Notes under the pieces: model-generated | The model's input: the letters and a program-made list of their open reading frames with translations, nothing else | The model's database searches: none | Told to the model about the DNA's origin: nothing | Part shown: positions 42,364 to 50,995 of the stretch, piece after piece | Layout: every line of letters starts with the position of its first letter | Numbering within the stretch: the first letter of the stretch is position 1 | NCBI RefSeq assembly: GCF_021343995.1 | Contig: NZ_JAJTTE010000006.1 | Location: 124,001-188,000, forward strand | Source of the DNA: Pseudonocardia terrae | GTDB lineage: Bacteria > Actinomycetota > Actinomycetes > Mycobacteriales > Pseudonocardiaceae | Direction: 5' to 3' | DNA length: 64,000 bases | Program-made: the position numbers and the translations under genes

Positions 42364-43698
42364 GTGACACCTCAAACCCGCTCCCGCTGGGTGATCGCCC
42401 TGCTCATGCTGTTCGTGGCGATCAACTTCGCCGACAAGTCGATCATCGGCCTCGCCGCGGCCCCGATGATGAAGGAGCTCGGGCTCAGCGCCACCCAGTA
42501 CGGCACCATCGCGAGCTCCTTCTACCTGCTGTTCAGCATCTCGGCCGTCGTGTTCGGCTTCCTCGGCAACCGGTTCTCCGCCAAGTGGATGATGGTGGCG
42601 CTCGCGGTGATCTGGTCCGCCGCGCAGCTGCCGATCCTGGTGCCCGCGGCGGGCTTCGCGGTCCTGCTCATCACCCGCGTCCTTCTGGGCGCGGGCGAGG
42701 GCCCTGGAGTCCCGCTCGGCATGCACGTCGCGTTCACCTGGGTCGAGGAGCGCAAGCGCGGGTTCACCGCGGCGCTGCTGACCGTCGGCTCCGGCCTCGG
42801 CGTGATCATCGGTGCGCCGCTGCTCAACGCGGCCATCGCCGAGTGGGGCTGGCGCTCCGCGTTCGGCATCCTCGGCGGCATCGGGCTGCTCTGGGCGATC
42901 GCGTGGGTGATCGTCGGCGGCGACGGCCCCTATTCCACCACCGCGTCCTCCGCCACCACCGCTCCCCCCACCACCACCAGCGCCAGGAAGTCCGCGCCGA
43001 TCGCGCCGGCCGTCGTCGACGAACCGCGCGTGCCCTACCGCCGGCTGCTCACCTCGGGCACCTGGCTGGGGACGATGTTCTCCGGGTTCACCGTCTACTG
43101 GGGTCTCGCGCTGGCCATCGCGTTCCTGCCCCTCTACCTGGGCCAGGCCGGTTTCAGCGGCACCGCGCTCGGGTTCGTCGTCACGGTCCCGGCCTACGTC
43201 TCCATCGTGTTCATGCTGCTCGGCGGCTGGCTGTCGCAGCGGCTGCTGCGCCGCGGGCTCTCCCGGCACCTGGCCCAGGGCGTGCTCGGCGGGGCGTTCA
43301 CGCTCGTCGCCGGCATCAGCATGCTGCTGATCACGCGGGTCGACGCGCCGATCCTGCTGCTCCCGTTCGTCGCGCTGGCCTTCGGCATCGGCAACTCGCA
43401 GACCCCGCTGTCCCAGGCGGCCGTCGCGGACGTGACGCCGACCCGGCAGCGGGGCGCCACGCTGGGCATCTGGTACGCGATCGTCGCCGTGGCGAGCGTC
43501 GTGTCCCCCCTGCTCACCGGCGTGCTGGTCGACGCCGCGCCCACCCCTGTCGTCGGCTACGCGCGGGCCTTCGACATCGCGGGCGTGCTGATGGTGCTGG
43601 GTGGTCTCACCGCGATGCTCGTCGTGCGACCGGACCGGGACGCCGCGCGGCACGGTCTGCGCCGCGCCGTCGCCCGCCCCGTGACGCCCGTCGGCTGA
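42364..43698 (+). CDS. MFS transporter, ACS (anion:cation symporter)-like
   Basis: A 444-residue, 12-helix carrier. N-terminal SRWVIALLMLFVAINFADKSIIGLAAAPMMKELGLSATQYG is typical of the organic-acid ACS branch, and GFLGNRFSAKWMM is the loop 2-3 motif. A Thr/Ser-rich central loop (STTASSATTAPPTTTS) joins the two halves. AGGAG lies six bases before the GTG. No linked catabolic gene tells the substrate; sugar acids or aromatic acids are typical. Confidence 0.9.
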   Translation: MTPQTRSRWVIALLMLFVAINFADKSIIGLAAAPMMKELGLSATQYGTIASSFYLLFSISAVVFGFLGNRFSAKWMMVALAVIWSAAQLPILVPAAGFAVLLITRVLLGAGEGPGVPLGMHVAFTWVEERKRGFTAALLTVGSGLGVIIGAPLLNAAIAEWGWRSAFGILGGIGLLWAIAWVIVGGDGPYSTTASSATTAPPTTTSARKSAPIAPAVVDEPRVPYRRLLTSGTWLGTMFSGFTVYWGLALAIAFLPLYLGQAGFSGTALGFVVTVPAYVSIVFMLLGGWLSQRLLRRGLSRHLAQGVLGGAFTLVAGISMLLITRVDAPILLLPFVALAFGIGNSQTPLSQAAVADVTPTRQRGATLGIWYAIVAVASVVSPLLTGVLVDAAPTPVVGYARAFDIAGVLMVLGGLTAMLVVRPDRDAARHGLRRAVARPVTPVG

Positions 43699-43754
43699 CG
43701 ACGGGGCGGGCGTGTGGATGGACCCTAAGGGCTACCAGGGCTGATCCCGGGACC

Positions 43755-44660
43755 TCAGCTGACCCAGCCGCGGTCGGCGGTGAACCCCACCGACATCGAC
43801 GGCGGCGGGTCGAGGTCCCGCAGCCGGCGGTCCAGCTCGGCCCGCACGCCGTCGAGGTCCTCGACCGTGCGGGCCGTCGAGCCGGCGTCGACCACGAAGT
43901 CGACCTCCAGGTCGAGCCGGCCGCCGACCTTGCCGGCCCGGACGAACGACTCGGCGAAGCCGTGCTTCTCCTCGACCGCGCGGACCTCGGCCCGGATGCG
44001 GTCGAGGACCTCCGCGGGCGGCGCCATCGTGAGGATCTCGCGGCCGCTGCGCAGGATCAGCCGCGCCGGGACCGGAAGGAACGCCGCGGAGGCGAGCACG
44101 ACCATGACCGGGTCGACGTAGGCGGCCGCGGCGGCCCGCCCACTCGCCTCCAGGGCCCAGGCGACGCCGAACCCGACGATCACCCCGACGCTCAGCAGCG
44201 TGTCCCCCGCCCACTCCGCCGCCTCCGCGCGCGCCAGGTCGGACCCGTGGGCGGACATCCGCCGCAGCAGGACCGTCACCACCACGCTGGCGACCGTCGA
44301 CACCACGCCGTAGAGCAGGGCGGCGCGCACGGCGATCCCCGTGGGCCCCTCGATCAGCTCGAGAACCGCGCCGACCAGGGCGTAGACGCACAGCCCGGCC
44401 ATCGCCGCCGCCTTGAGGACGACGGCGAGCGGCTCCCACGCCTCCCGCCCCCAGGGGTACCGCTCGTCCGCCCCGCGGCGCGCGGTGCGCAGGGCCAGGA
44501 CCGCGAGCAGGGTGAGCCCGACGCTCGCGAAGGAGTAGAGGCCGTCGAACACGATCAGCCGGGAACCGGTCAGCGCGCCCCACACCAGTGCGAGCACCGC
44601 GAACCCGGCCGAGACCCAGAGCGAGATCGCCAGGACACGGTCGTCGCGGGTGGTGGGCAC
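43755..44660 (-). CDS. Cation diffusion facilitator family transporter
   Basis: A divalent metal/proton antiporter of about 301 aa. Six helices with the metal-site acidic residues in VFDGLYSFASVGLTLLA (helix 2) and the Asp pair AEWAGDTLLSVGVIVGFG (helix 5), then a cytoplasmic ferredoxin-like domain (ILTMAPPAEVLDRIRAEVRAVEEKHGF). The first helix-2 ligand is Asp rather than His, suggesting iron or manganese rather than zinc (inference). A GTG nine bases upstream is an alternative start. Divergent from the TetR gene. Confidence 0.88.
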   Translation of the reverse strand: MPTTRDDRVLAISLWVSAGFAVLALVWGALTGSRLIVFDGLYSFASVGLTLLAVLALRTARRGADERYPWGREAWEPLAVVLKAAAMAGLCVYALVGAVLELIEGPTGIAVRAALLYGVVSTVASVVVTVLLRRMSAHGSDLARAEAAEWAGDTLLSVGVIVGFGVAWALEASGRAAAAAYVDPVMVVLASAAFLPVPARLILRSGREILTMAPPAEVLDRIRAEVRAVEEKHGFAESFVRAGKVGGRLDLEVDFVVDAGSTARTVEDLDGVRAELDRRLRDLDPPPSMSVGFTADRGWVS

Positions 44661-44751
44661 GGCCGAGCGTACAAACAGGATCGACCCGGCGGGAAGGGCC
44701 GACTCCGCGGGTAGCGTGGAGAACGCCCGTTTCCCGCGTACGAGGACCGCC

Positions 44752-45312
44752 ATGCCGCCCTTCGACACCGAGGCCGCCCGCACCCGCCTGCTCGACGCCG
44801 CGGAGGAGCTGTTCTACGCCCGCGGCATCCGGTCCGTCGGCATGGACGACATCCGCACCGGCGCCGGGCTGCCGCTCAAACGGGTGTACGCGCTGTACCC
44901 GGCCAAGGAGAACCTGGTCGAGGCCTACCTGGAGCGCCGCGACGTCCGGTGGCGGGCCCGTCTGGCCGCCGCCGTCGATGCGGTGGACGAGCCGCGGGAG
45001 CGGATCCTCGCCGTGTTCGACTGGCTGGGCGCGTGGTTCCGCGAGCCCGGCTTCCGCGGCTGCGCGTGGATCAACGGGTTCGGCGAGCTCGGCAGCGTCT
45101 CCCCGGCGATGGCCCGCCTGGCGCGCGCGCACAAGCAGGCCTTCGCCGACTACCTCGACGGCCTGGTCGCCGCGGCCGGCCTGCGCGCCGACGTCGGGCC
45201 GCAGCTGCTGCTCCTCGCCGAGGGCGCGATGGTGACGGCCGGGATCTTCGGCACGGACGCCCCGGCCGTCCAGGCCCGCGCCGCCGCGGCGGCCCTGCTC
45301 CGGCCCGCCTGA
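44752..45312 (+). CDS. TetR family transcriptional regulator
   Basis: A 186-residue repressor with HTH RLLDAAEELFYARGIRSVGMDDIRTGAGLPLKRVYALYPAKENLV. The C-terminal part (FREPGFRGCAWINGFGELG) is the TetR C_11/LmrA-YxaF-like pattern. A near-perfect 16-bp palindrome lies just downstream in the promoter of the DUF1348 gene, its probable target. Confidence 0.92.
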   Translation: MPPFDTEAARTRLLDAAEELFYARGIRSVGMDDIRTGAGLPLKRVYALYPAKENLVEAYLERRDVRWRARLAAAVDAVDEPRERILAVFDWLGAWFREPGFRGCAWINGFGELGSVSPAMARLARAHKQAFADYLDGLVAAAGLRADVGPQLLLLAEGAMVTAGIFGTDAPAVQARAAAAALLRPA

Positions 45313-45396
45313 CCCGACACGTCGCCCGGCCGTCGACGCCGGGTGACACCCCGTGACCAGCATTGATCGGAAGGTGGGGTTTCCCTAGTCTCCGGC

Positions 45397-45412
45397 GAGA
45401 ACGAACGTTCTC
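45397..45412. promoter_or_regulatory. TetR-type operator before the DUF1348 gene
   Basis: GAGAACG-AA-CGTTCTC has perfect 7-bp arms. It follows TTGATC-N16-TAGTCT (45364-45391), a plausible promoter, and so covers the expected transcription start. The adjacent TetR protein is the natural ligand. Confidence 0.7.
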
Positions 45413-45428
45413 AACGTCAGGAGACGCC

Positions 45429-45887
45429 GTGGCCGACCGACCGCCCCTGCCCCCGTTCACCCTCGAGACCGCCCGGAAGAAGGTCCAGGCCGCCGAGGAC
45501 GCCTGGAACACCCGCGACCCGGAGAAGGTGGCGTCCGCCTACAGCGAGGACTCCGTGTGGCGCAACCGCGACCGTTTCCTGCGCGGCCGCGCGGAGATCG
45601 TCGCCTTCCTCACCGAGAAGTGGGAGCGCGAGCTCGACTACGCGCTGCGCAAGGCGCTGTGGACCTTCGCCGGCAACCGCATCGCGGTGCGCTTCCAGTA
45701 CGAGTGCCACGACGCCGCCGGGACCTGGTACCGCAGCTACGGCAACGAGAACTGGGAGTTCGACGAGCACGGGCTGATGGTCCGGCGCGAGGCCAGCATC
45801 AACGACCTCGTGATCGACGAGTCCGAGCGGCGGATCTTCGGCCCGCGGGGCGAGGCCGACCGCGACCTGGAGATCCCCTTGCAGTAG
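45429..45887 (+). CDS. DUF1348 / NTF2-like protein
   Basis: A 152-residue SnoaL/NTF2-fold protein: [42 protein letters not shown], then [29 protein letters not shown]1348 members are soluble and uncharacterised. AGGAGACGCC precedes the GTG. Likely repressed by the upstream TetR through the palindrome at its promoter. Confidence 0.9.
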   Translation: MADRPPLPPFTLETARKKVQAAEDAWNTRDPEKVASAYSEDSVWRNRDRFLRGRAEIVAFLTEKWERELDYALRKALWTFAGNRIAVRFQYECHDAAGTWYRSYGNENWEFDEHGLMVRREASINDLVIDESERRIFGPRGEADRDLEIPLQ

Positions 45888-45910
45888 CGGGCCCCCATTG
45901 GGACGTGGGC

Positions 45911-46399
45911 TCAGCAGCCGTCGATCGCCGCGATCTCCTCGGCGACCTGGCAGGCGGAGGCGCCGTCCTGCCCGGTCCCGGTGGCGAGCCGGCGCAGGAG
46001 CTCCCGCAACGTGTCGCGCTCCGCGGGCTCGAGCGGGGCGAGGAGCCGCTCCTCGGCCTCGCGGAGCCTGCGGTCGAGGTCGCAGAGCCGCTCGCGCCCG
46101 GCGGCGGTGAGGACGATCCGGCGGGCGCGCCGGTCGGCCGGATCGGGCCGACGCTCGACGAGCCCGGCGCCCTCCAGCTCGTCGAGCAGGTAGGTCATCA
46201 CCGTCCGGTCGACGCCCAGCATGCGGGCGATCGCGAGCTGGGTGCTCACCTCGCCGTCGTTCGCGGCGGCCAGCACCTGGTAGCCCCGCGGGCCGCCGGG
46301 CAGGCCGGCCACCACCTCCTGCGCCGTGTGCAGGTGTGCGCGGGTGACCCTGCCCAGCGCCCAGCCGAGGTCGGCGTCGACGCGCTGCGGAGTGGTCAC
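45911..46399 (-). CDS. MarR family transcriptional regulator
   Basis: A 162-residue winged-helix regulator: STQLAIARMLGVDRTVMTYLLDELEGAGLVERRPDPADRRARRIVLTAAGRERL. A second GTG six bases upstream is an alternative start. It is divergent from an azoreductase gene, the usual arrangement for redox-responsive MarR proteins. Cys residues lie only in the C-terminal part (LCDLDRR, SACQVAEE, DGC). Confidence 0.9.
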   Translation of the reverse strand: MTTPQRVDADLGWALGRVTRAHLHTAQEVVAGLPGGPRGYQVLAAANDGEVSTQLAIARMLGVDRTVMTYLLDELEGAGLVERRPDPADRRARRIVLTAAGRERLCDLDRRLREAEERLLAPLEPAERDTLRELLRRLATGTGQDGASACQVAEEIAAIDGC

Positions 46400-46435
46400 G
46401 ACCACGATCGTACCGGCCACGGGTCGCTCTGTTGA

Positions 46436-46464
46436 CAAGATAGTCTGTGAGGCAGAACATCTTG
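46436..46464. promoter_or_regulatory. Inverted repeat in the MarR/azoreductase divergent promoter
   Basis: CAAGAT and ATCTTG lie 17 bases apart, next to a TTGACA -35-like hexamer at 46432. A MarR dimer site is plausible, but the arms are short. Confidence 0.45.
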
Positions 46465-46490
46465 CCGACCGCACTTCCCTGGAGGATCCC

Positions 46491-47135
46491 GTGACCCTGT
46501 TCCGCCTCGACAGCAGCATCCGCACCGAGGGCTCGGTGAGCCGCGAGGTCGCCGACACCCTCGAGCGCGCCTACCTCGACCAGCACCCCGGCGGCACGGT
46601 CGTGCGTCGCGACCTGGTCGCCGACCCGATCCCGCTCGACGCCTGGCCCACCGCCGCGCTCGCCGGGTTCACCCCCGAGGACCAGCGCACCGACGCCCAG
46701 CGGGCCGCGCTCGGCCTCGCCGCACGGCTGGCCGACGAGGTCCTGGCGGCCGACGCGCTCGTCCTCGCCACGCCGCTCTACAACTTCGGGGTGTCCCAGC
46801 ACCTCAAGGGCTGGATCGACCTGCTCATCACCGACCCGCGCTTCGCCCCCGGCACCTCGCCGCTCGCCGGGCGGCCGGTCGCCCTCGTCGTCGCGCGCGG
46901 CGGTGGCTACGGCGCGGGCACGCCCCGCGAGGGCTGGGACCACGCCACCGGCTGGATCGTCCGGATCCTGGCCGACGTCTGGGGCGCCGACGTCACGCTC
47001 ATCGAGGCCGAGCTGACCCTGGCCGACGTCCAGCCCGCGATGGCCGACCTCCGCCCGCTCGCCGCGCAGGTCCGGGCGCAGGCGCACGAGCAGGCCGAGA
47101 CCGTCGGCAAGGACTTCGGCAGGACCGCCGCCTGA
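46491..47135 (+). CDS. FMN-dependent NADH-azoreductase/quinone reductase
   Basis: A 214-residue flavodoxin-fold enzyme of the AcpD/AzoR family: LFRLDSSIRTEGSVSREVADTLERAYLD, TPLYNFGVSQHLKGWIDLLI and VVARGGGYGAG. Reduces quinones or azo bonds by two electrons. GGAGGATCCC precedes the GTG. Likely controlled by the divergent MarR. Confidence 0.92.
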   Translation: MTLFRLDSSIRTEGSVSREVADTLERAYLDQHPGGTVVRRDLVADPIPLDAWPTAALAGFTPEDQRTDAQRAALGLAARLADEVLAADALVLATPLYNFGVSQHLKGWIDLLITDPRFAPGTSPLAGRPVALVVARGGGYGAGTPREGWDHATGWIVRILADVWGADVTLIEAELTLADVQPAMADLRPLAAQVRAQAHEQAETVGKDFGRTAA

Positions 47136-47166
47136 CCGTTCCGTCCCCCGTGGAAACCTGACGCCC

Positions 47167-47955
47167 GTGGTGCGGGTGGAGCGGGTCCACAAGCGGTACC
47201 GGAACGGGCCACCGGTGCTCGCGGGGGTCGATCTCGCCCTCACGCCCGGCGCCCCGGCGGTGCTCGCCGGTGGCAACGGGTCCGGCAAGTCCACGCTGCT
47301 GCGGATCGTGGCCGGGTGCGCGCTGCCCACGGTGGGCCGGGTGACCGGGCGGCCCCCGGTCGTCGGGTACCTGCCGGACCGCTTCCCGGCCCAGCTGCGG
47401 CTGCCGGCCGACGCCTACCTGCGCCACCTCGCGCGGATCCGTGGCACGCCTCCGGACCCGGGCCTGCTCGAGCGGTTCGGCTTCACCGGGCCGCGCCGCG
47501 AGCCGATGGCCCGGCTGTCCAAGGGCAACGCGCAGAAGGTCGGGCTGGCGCAGGCACTGGGCGCCGGCGTGGGCCTGGTCGTGCTCGACGAGCCGTGGGC
47601 CGGCCTCGACGTGGCGGCCGCGGACACCCTCGCCGACCTGCTCGACGAGGTCGCGGCGGAGGCGACCGTGCTGGTCACCGACCACACGGGCCGCGCGGCG
47701 CGGCTCCCGGGCGCGCGGCACCTGCGGTTGCGCGACGGACGGGTCGAGGACGCGCCCGCACCGGCCGCGGCGGAGCCGACAGTCGCGATCGTGCTGCGCT
47801 GCCCTGAGCCCGAGCAGGTACGGCACCGGCTCGGGGTGCCCGGCCTCGTCGACGGCGGGAGGCTGCACCTGCGCGCCGCCCCCACCGAGTCCGATCCGCT
47901 GCTGTTCGCGGCGTTGAGGCTGGGGTGCTCGGTCGAGTCGGTGGGGCCGGCGTGA
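47167..47955 (+). CDS. ABC transporter ATP-binding protein
   Basis: A 262-residue ATPase. Walker A GGNGSGKST near residue 36, signature LSKGNAQKVGLAQAL (a relaxed LSGGQ typical of ABC-2/CcmA-like exporters) and Walker B LVVLDEPWAGLD. The last 60 residues are an extra domain with no known motif. The stop overlaps the permease start. Confidence 0.92.
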   Translation: MVRVERVHKRYRNGPPVLAGVDLALTPGAPAVLAGGNGSGKSTLLRIVAGCALPTVGRVTGRPPVVGYLPDRFPAQLRLPADAYLRHLARIRGTPPDPGLLERFGFTGPRREPMARLSKGNAQKVGLAQALGAGVGLVVLDEPWAGLDVAAADTLADLLDEVAAEATVLVTDHTGRAARLPGARHLRLRDGRVEDAPAPAAAEPTVAIVLRCPEPEQVRHRLGVPGLVDGGRLHLRAAPTESDPLLFAALRLGCSVESVGPA

Positions 47956-48599
47956 CCGCGGTCGCCGTGGCCCGCTACCTGCTGGCCGACGCCGTGCGCT
48001 CGCAGCGCGTGGTGCTCCCGGTCGTACTGCAGGTGGCGGTGCTCGCCGTGCTGTTCGGCGGCGACCCCGGCCGGCTGCCGGCGCCGTGGGGCGCGTCGGT
48101 GCTCACGCTCTACCCGGTCGCGGCGTGGCTCGCGCTCACGATCGCCCACACCGAGGACCCCGTGCAGCGCGACGTCACGGTCGCGGCGGCGGGCGGGGTC
48201 GGCCCGGTCGCCGCCGGGACGCTGCTGGTCGCGCTGGCCGGCGACCTCGGGCTGGCCGTGCTGAGCGTGCTGTGGCCGGTGGTCGTCACGCCCTATCCCG
48301 CGTCGCCGTCGATCATCCTGACCGGACTGCTGGCGCACCTCGCGGCCGGGGCGACCGGCACGGCGGTCGGGCTCCTGTGCGCGCGGCCGTGGATCCGGCG
48401 GGTGGGGCGGTCCCTGCTGGTCGGCGCGGTCGTCGTGATCGCGACGGCGGTGCAGCCCTGGCTGCCGCCCGTCGGCAGCACGGTGCAGGCGCTCGCCGAC
48501 GGGGCGGGCCCCGGCGCCGTCGTCCTCCCTGCCGCCCTGGCGCTCCTGCTCGCGGTACTGGTCACCTGGGCGAGCTCCGTGCGTGCCCGCCGCGACTGA
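47952..48599 (+). CDS. ABC transporter permease, small
   Basis: A 215-residue membrane protein with about six helices and no soluble domain, coupled to the ATPase by a GTGA overlap. The pattern (AVARYLLADAVRSQRVVLPVVLQ) fits an ABC-2-type permease. The substrate is unknown. Confidence 0.82.
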   Translation: MTAVAVARYLLADAVRSQRVVLPVVLQVAVLAVLFGGDPGRLPAPWGASVLTLYPVAAWLALTIAHTEDPVQRDVTVAAAGGVGPVAAGTLLVALAGDLGLAVLSVLWPVVVTPYPASPSIILTGLLAHLAAGATGTAVGLLCARPWIRRVGRSLLVGAVVVIATAVQPWLPPVGSTVQALADGAGPGAVVLPAALALLLAVLVTWASSVRARRD

Positions 48600-48773
48600 G
48601 GGCCCGCTCCAACTCCGCTCCAGCCGCGCGTTCCCCGTGGGACGGCCGTCGGTGCGGCCATTGGAGTCCGTTTACAGGCGCACGGGCGAGCCTGGGCGTG
48701 CCTGGTCACCGTAGCGCCGCGAGACCCGGGACCGAGCACGACACCGGAACCCCGAGCACGGAGGAGAACCCGC

Positions 48774-49286
48774 GTGCACGCCTTCTACAAGGACGCCCAG
48801 TTCCAGTTCGCCGTCGAGAACCTGCTCGGTGACGCCTTCCACGGTGCCACCGACGTCGGCGAGGTGCTGTCCACGATCGACCGTATCCCTAACGGCGACG
48901 CCGCGGCCTGGGTTACGCAGCGGACCGCCACCGCGGACCGGGTCGTCGAGCAGGCCCGCGCCGCGGAGGCAGCCGGACACGCCCGCTCCGCCGCGGGCCG
49001 CTACCTGCGGGCCGCGAGCTACTACGCCGAGGCCGCGAACATGGCGGACGATCCCTTCGCCCAGGTGGGCATCAGCCGGATCAGCTGTCCGCTGTTGATC
49101 ACCGACCCCGAGAACGAGCAGTTCTGGCCCGGCCAGTCGGCGCGCATGGCCGGGGGGATGACAGGCGACGTCACCCTCATGCCGTTCACCGCGGCCGAGG
49201 GCGCCGACGGGCACTGCGAACCCCTCGCCGAGGGCCTGCGCGGCGAGCGGATCCTCGACTGGCTCGACGAACGCGTCCCCGCGTGA
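48774..49286 (+). pseudogene. Alpha/beta hydrolase with large in-frame internal deletion
   Basis: A 170-codon frame joining the two ends of a hydrolase of about 380-400 aa. The front (MHAFYKDAQFQFAVENLLGD...GHARSAAGRYLRAASYYAEAANMADDPF) and the tail (ISCPLLITDPENEQFWPGQS... and AAEGADGHCEPLAEGL with the catalytic His) match the family. About 210 residues containing the nucleophile elbow are gone, so it cannot be catalytic. The frame is intact and coupled to the PrsW gene. Confidence 0.72.
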
Positions 49287-50113
49287 CCGGGCAGCTTCCC
49301 TCCTCCGCCCGCCGGCACGCCTGGATCGGCGTGCTCGTGGTGGGCGCCGCGCTGTTCCTCGCGGTGGAGCGGACCATGGTCACCACCGGCAACCCGAACT
49401 TCGTGCCCTCGTCGATCCTGCTGGGCGCGGCGATCGTGCCGGCGGCGTTCCTGAGCTTCGTCTACGGCCGCCGGCTGCCCTACGACGTCCCGGCCCCGGT
49501 CGTCGCGACCGCGGCGTTCCTCGGTGGGGTGATCGGCACCGTCGTGGCGGGCACGCTGGAGTTCGACGCCCAGCGCGACCTGGGCTTCCTGCCGATGGTC
49601 GGGGTCGGGCTGATCGAGGAGACCAGCAAGCTGCTGATCCCCCTCGCCGTGCTGCTGTTCCTCCGCCGCTACCGCACGGCGGCCGACGGACTGCTCGTCG
49701 GTGTGGCCGCGGGCGCGGGCTTCGCCGCCCTGGAGACGATGGGCTACGCCTTCGTGACCCTGCTCCAGTCCAAGGGCAGCATCATCGCGACGATCGACGT
49801 GCTGCTGCTGCGCGGGATCATGAGCCCGGCCGGGCACATGGCCTGGACCGGCATCGCGGCGGCGGCCCTGTTCGCCGCGGCGCAGGCCGGCTGGAGCGGG
49901 CGCGCGATCGGCCGCTTCGTCCTGGCCTTCGTCCTGGCCGTCGTGCTGCACACGCTGTGGGACAGCCAGTCCTCGCTGATCGGGACGGCGATCGTGGCGC
50001 TCGTCAGCCTGTGCGCGCTCGGCTGGACCGTGCACCGCATCGCCCACGGGGCGGGCCTGCGCGGCCGTCACGGACGGGCCGTCCACACCCACGAGCCGGG
50101 CCGGCGTTCGTGA
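49283..50113 (+). CDS. PrsW family intramembrane metalloprotease
   Basis: A 276-residue membrane protein of about eight helices. Conserved blocks: GVGLIEETSKLLIPLAVLLF (catalytic EExxK), GLLVGVAAGAGFAALETMGYAF (FAxxEN-like), GHMAWTGIAAAALFA (His ligand) and FVLAVVLHTLWDS. Related proteins cut anti-sigma factors in the membrane. The GTG overlaps the hydrolase stop. No linked sigma/anti-sigma pair. Confidence 0.88.
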   Translation: MTGQLPSSARRHAWIGVLVVGAALFLAVERTMVTTGNPNFVPSSILLGAAIVPAAFLSFVYGRRLPYDVPAPVVATAAFLGGVIGTVVAGTLEFDAQRDLGFLPMVGVGLIEETSKLLIPLAVLLFLRRYRTAADGLLVGVAAGAGFAALETMGYAFVTLLQSKGSIIATIDVLLLRGIMSPAGHMAWTGIAAAALFAAAQAGWSGRAIGRFVLAFVLAVVLHTLWDSQSSLIGTAIVALVSLCALGWTVHRIAHGAGLRGRHGRAVHTHEPGRRS

Positions 50114-50140
50114 GACGGTAGGGGTGGCAGGCTGGGCGGT

Positions 50141-50920
50141 ATGCCACGGGTGGCCACCGGGGAGTCCGTGCTCTCCCGCGCGGTGCGGATCTTCGAGGCG
50201 TTCGGGGCGGCGCAGCCGGACCTGACCGTCACGGAGATCGCGCGGCGGACGGGGCTGCACGTCGCCACGGCGTCCCGGCTGGTCGCCGAGCTCGTCGAAC
50301 ACGGCCTGCTCGCCCGGGCGGCCGACGGCCGGGTCCGGATCGGGGTGCGGATGTGGGAGCTGGCCCAGCGGGCCTCCCCCACCCTGTCGCTGCGCGAGGC
50401 CGCCATGCCGTTCCTCGAGGACCTGCACGCCGTCGTCGGGCACCACGTGCAGGTGGGGGTCCTCGACGGCGACGAGGTGCTGTTCCTCGAGCGGCTGTCC
50501 GCCCCCGGTGCGGTGATCAACTACACCCGGATCGCCGGGCGGCTACCGCTGCACGCGTCGTCGTCGGGGCTGGTGCTGACTGCGTTCGGGCCGCGCGAGC
50601 TGCAGGAACGACTGCTCGCCGGACCGCGGGAGCGCTTCACCGCCGCGACGCTCACCGACGCGAGCCGGCTGCGGACGGTCCTCGCCGAGATCCGGCGCGA
50701 CGGGCACGTGATCACGCCCGGGCACATCCACCCCGACGCGACCGGCACCGCCGTGCCCGTGCGCGACGCCGGCGGCGAGGTCGTGGCGGCACTGTCGGCG
50801 ATCGTCCCCAACGACGGCCAGGCGTTCACGGTCGTCACCGTGCTGAAGGCCGCCGCCCGGGGCATCGAACGGGCGCTGGGTCCCGACCAGCGGGACCGCA
50901 GAAGTTCTCTCAATCATTGA
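50141..50920 (+). CDS. IclR family transcriptional regulator
   Basis: A 259-residue regulator: winged-helix LSRAVRIFEAFGAAQPDLTVTEIARRTGLHVATASRLVAELVEHGLL, then the IclR effector domain (INYTRIAGRLPLHASSSGLVLTAFG). IclR proteins often respond to aromatic acids. It lies directly upstream of an oxygenase operon, with a palindrome over its stop codon. Confidence 0.93.
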   Translation: MPRVATGESVLSRAVRIFEAFGAAQPDLTVTEIARRTGLHVATASRLVAELVEHGLLARAADGRVRIGVRMWELAQRASPTLSLREAAMPFLEDLHAVVGHHVQVGVLDGDEVLFLERLSAPGAVINYTRIAGRLPLHASSSGLVLTAFGPRELQERLLAGPRERFTAATLTDASRLRTVLAEIRRDGHVITPGHIHPDATGTAVPVRDAGGEVVAALSAIVPNDGQAFTVVTVLKAAARGIERALGPDQRDRRSSLNH

Positions 50921-50922
50921 GA
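50908..50922. promoter_or_regulatory. Palindromic operator before the reductase/P450 operon
   Basis: TCTCAAT-C-ATTGAGA is a perfect 15-bp palindrome that overlaps the iclR stop codon and lies 75 bp before the reductase start. IclR is the obvious ligand. Confidence 0.65.
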
Positions 50923-50995
50923 ACGGCCTTCTGTGCGCCACGGCGGAATCCGCATCCTCGGTCCACCCGATCCCGCCGCCCGGAGGACCTCCCCT

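Noticed and set aside
42940..43010. Frameshift or insertion in the MFS central loop
   Set aside because: The frame is continuous; a Thr/Ser-rich cytoplasmic loop between the two halves of an MFS carrier is normal.
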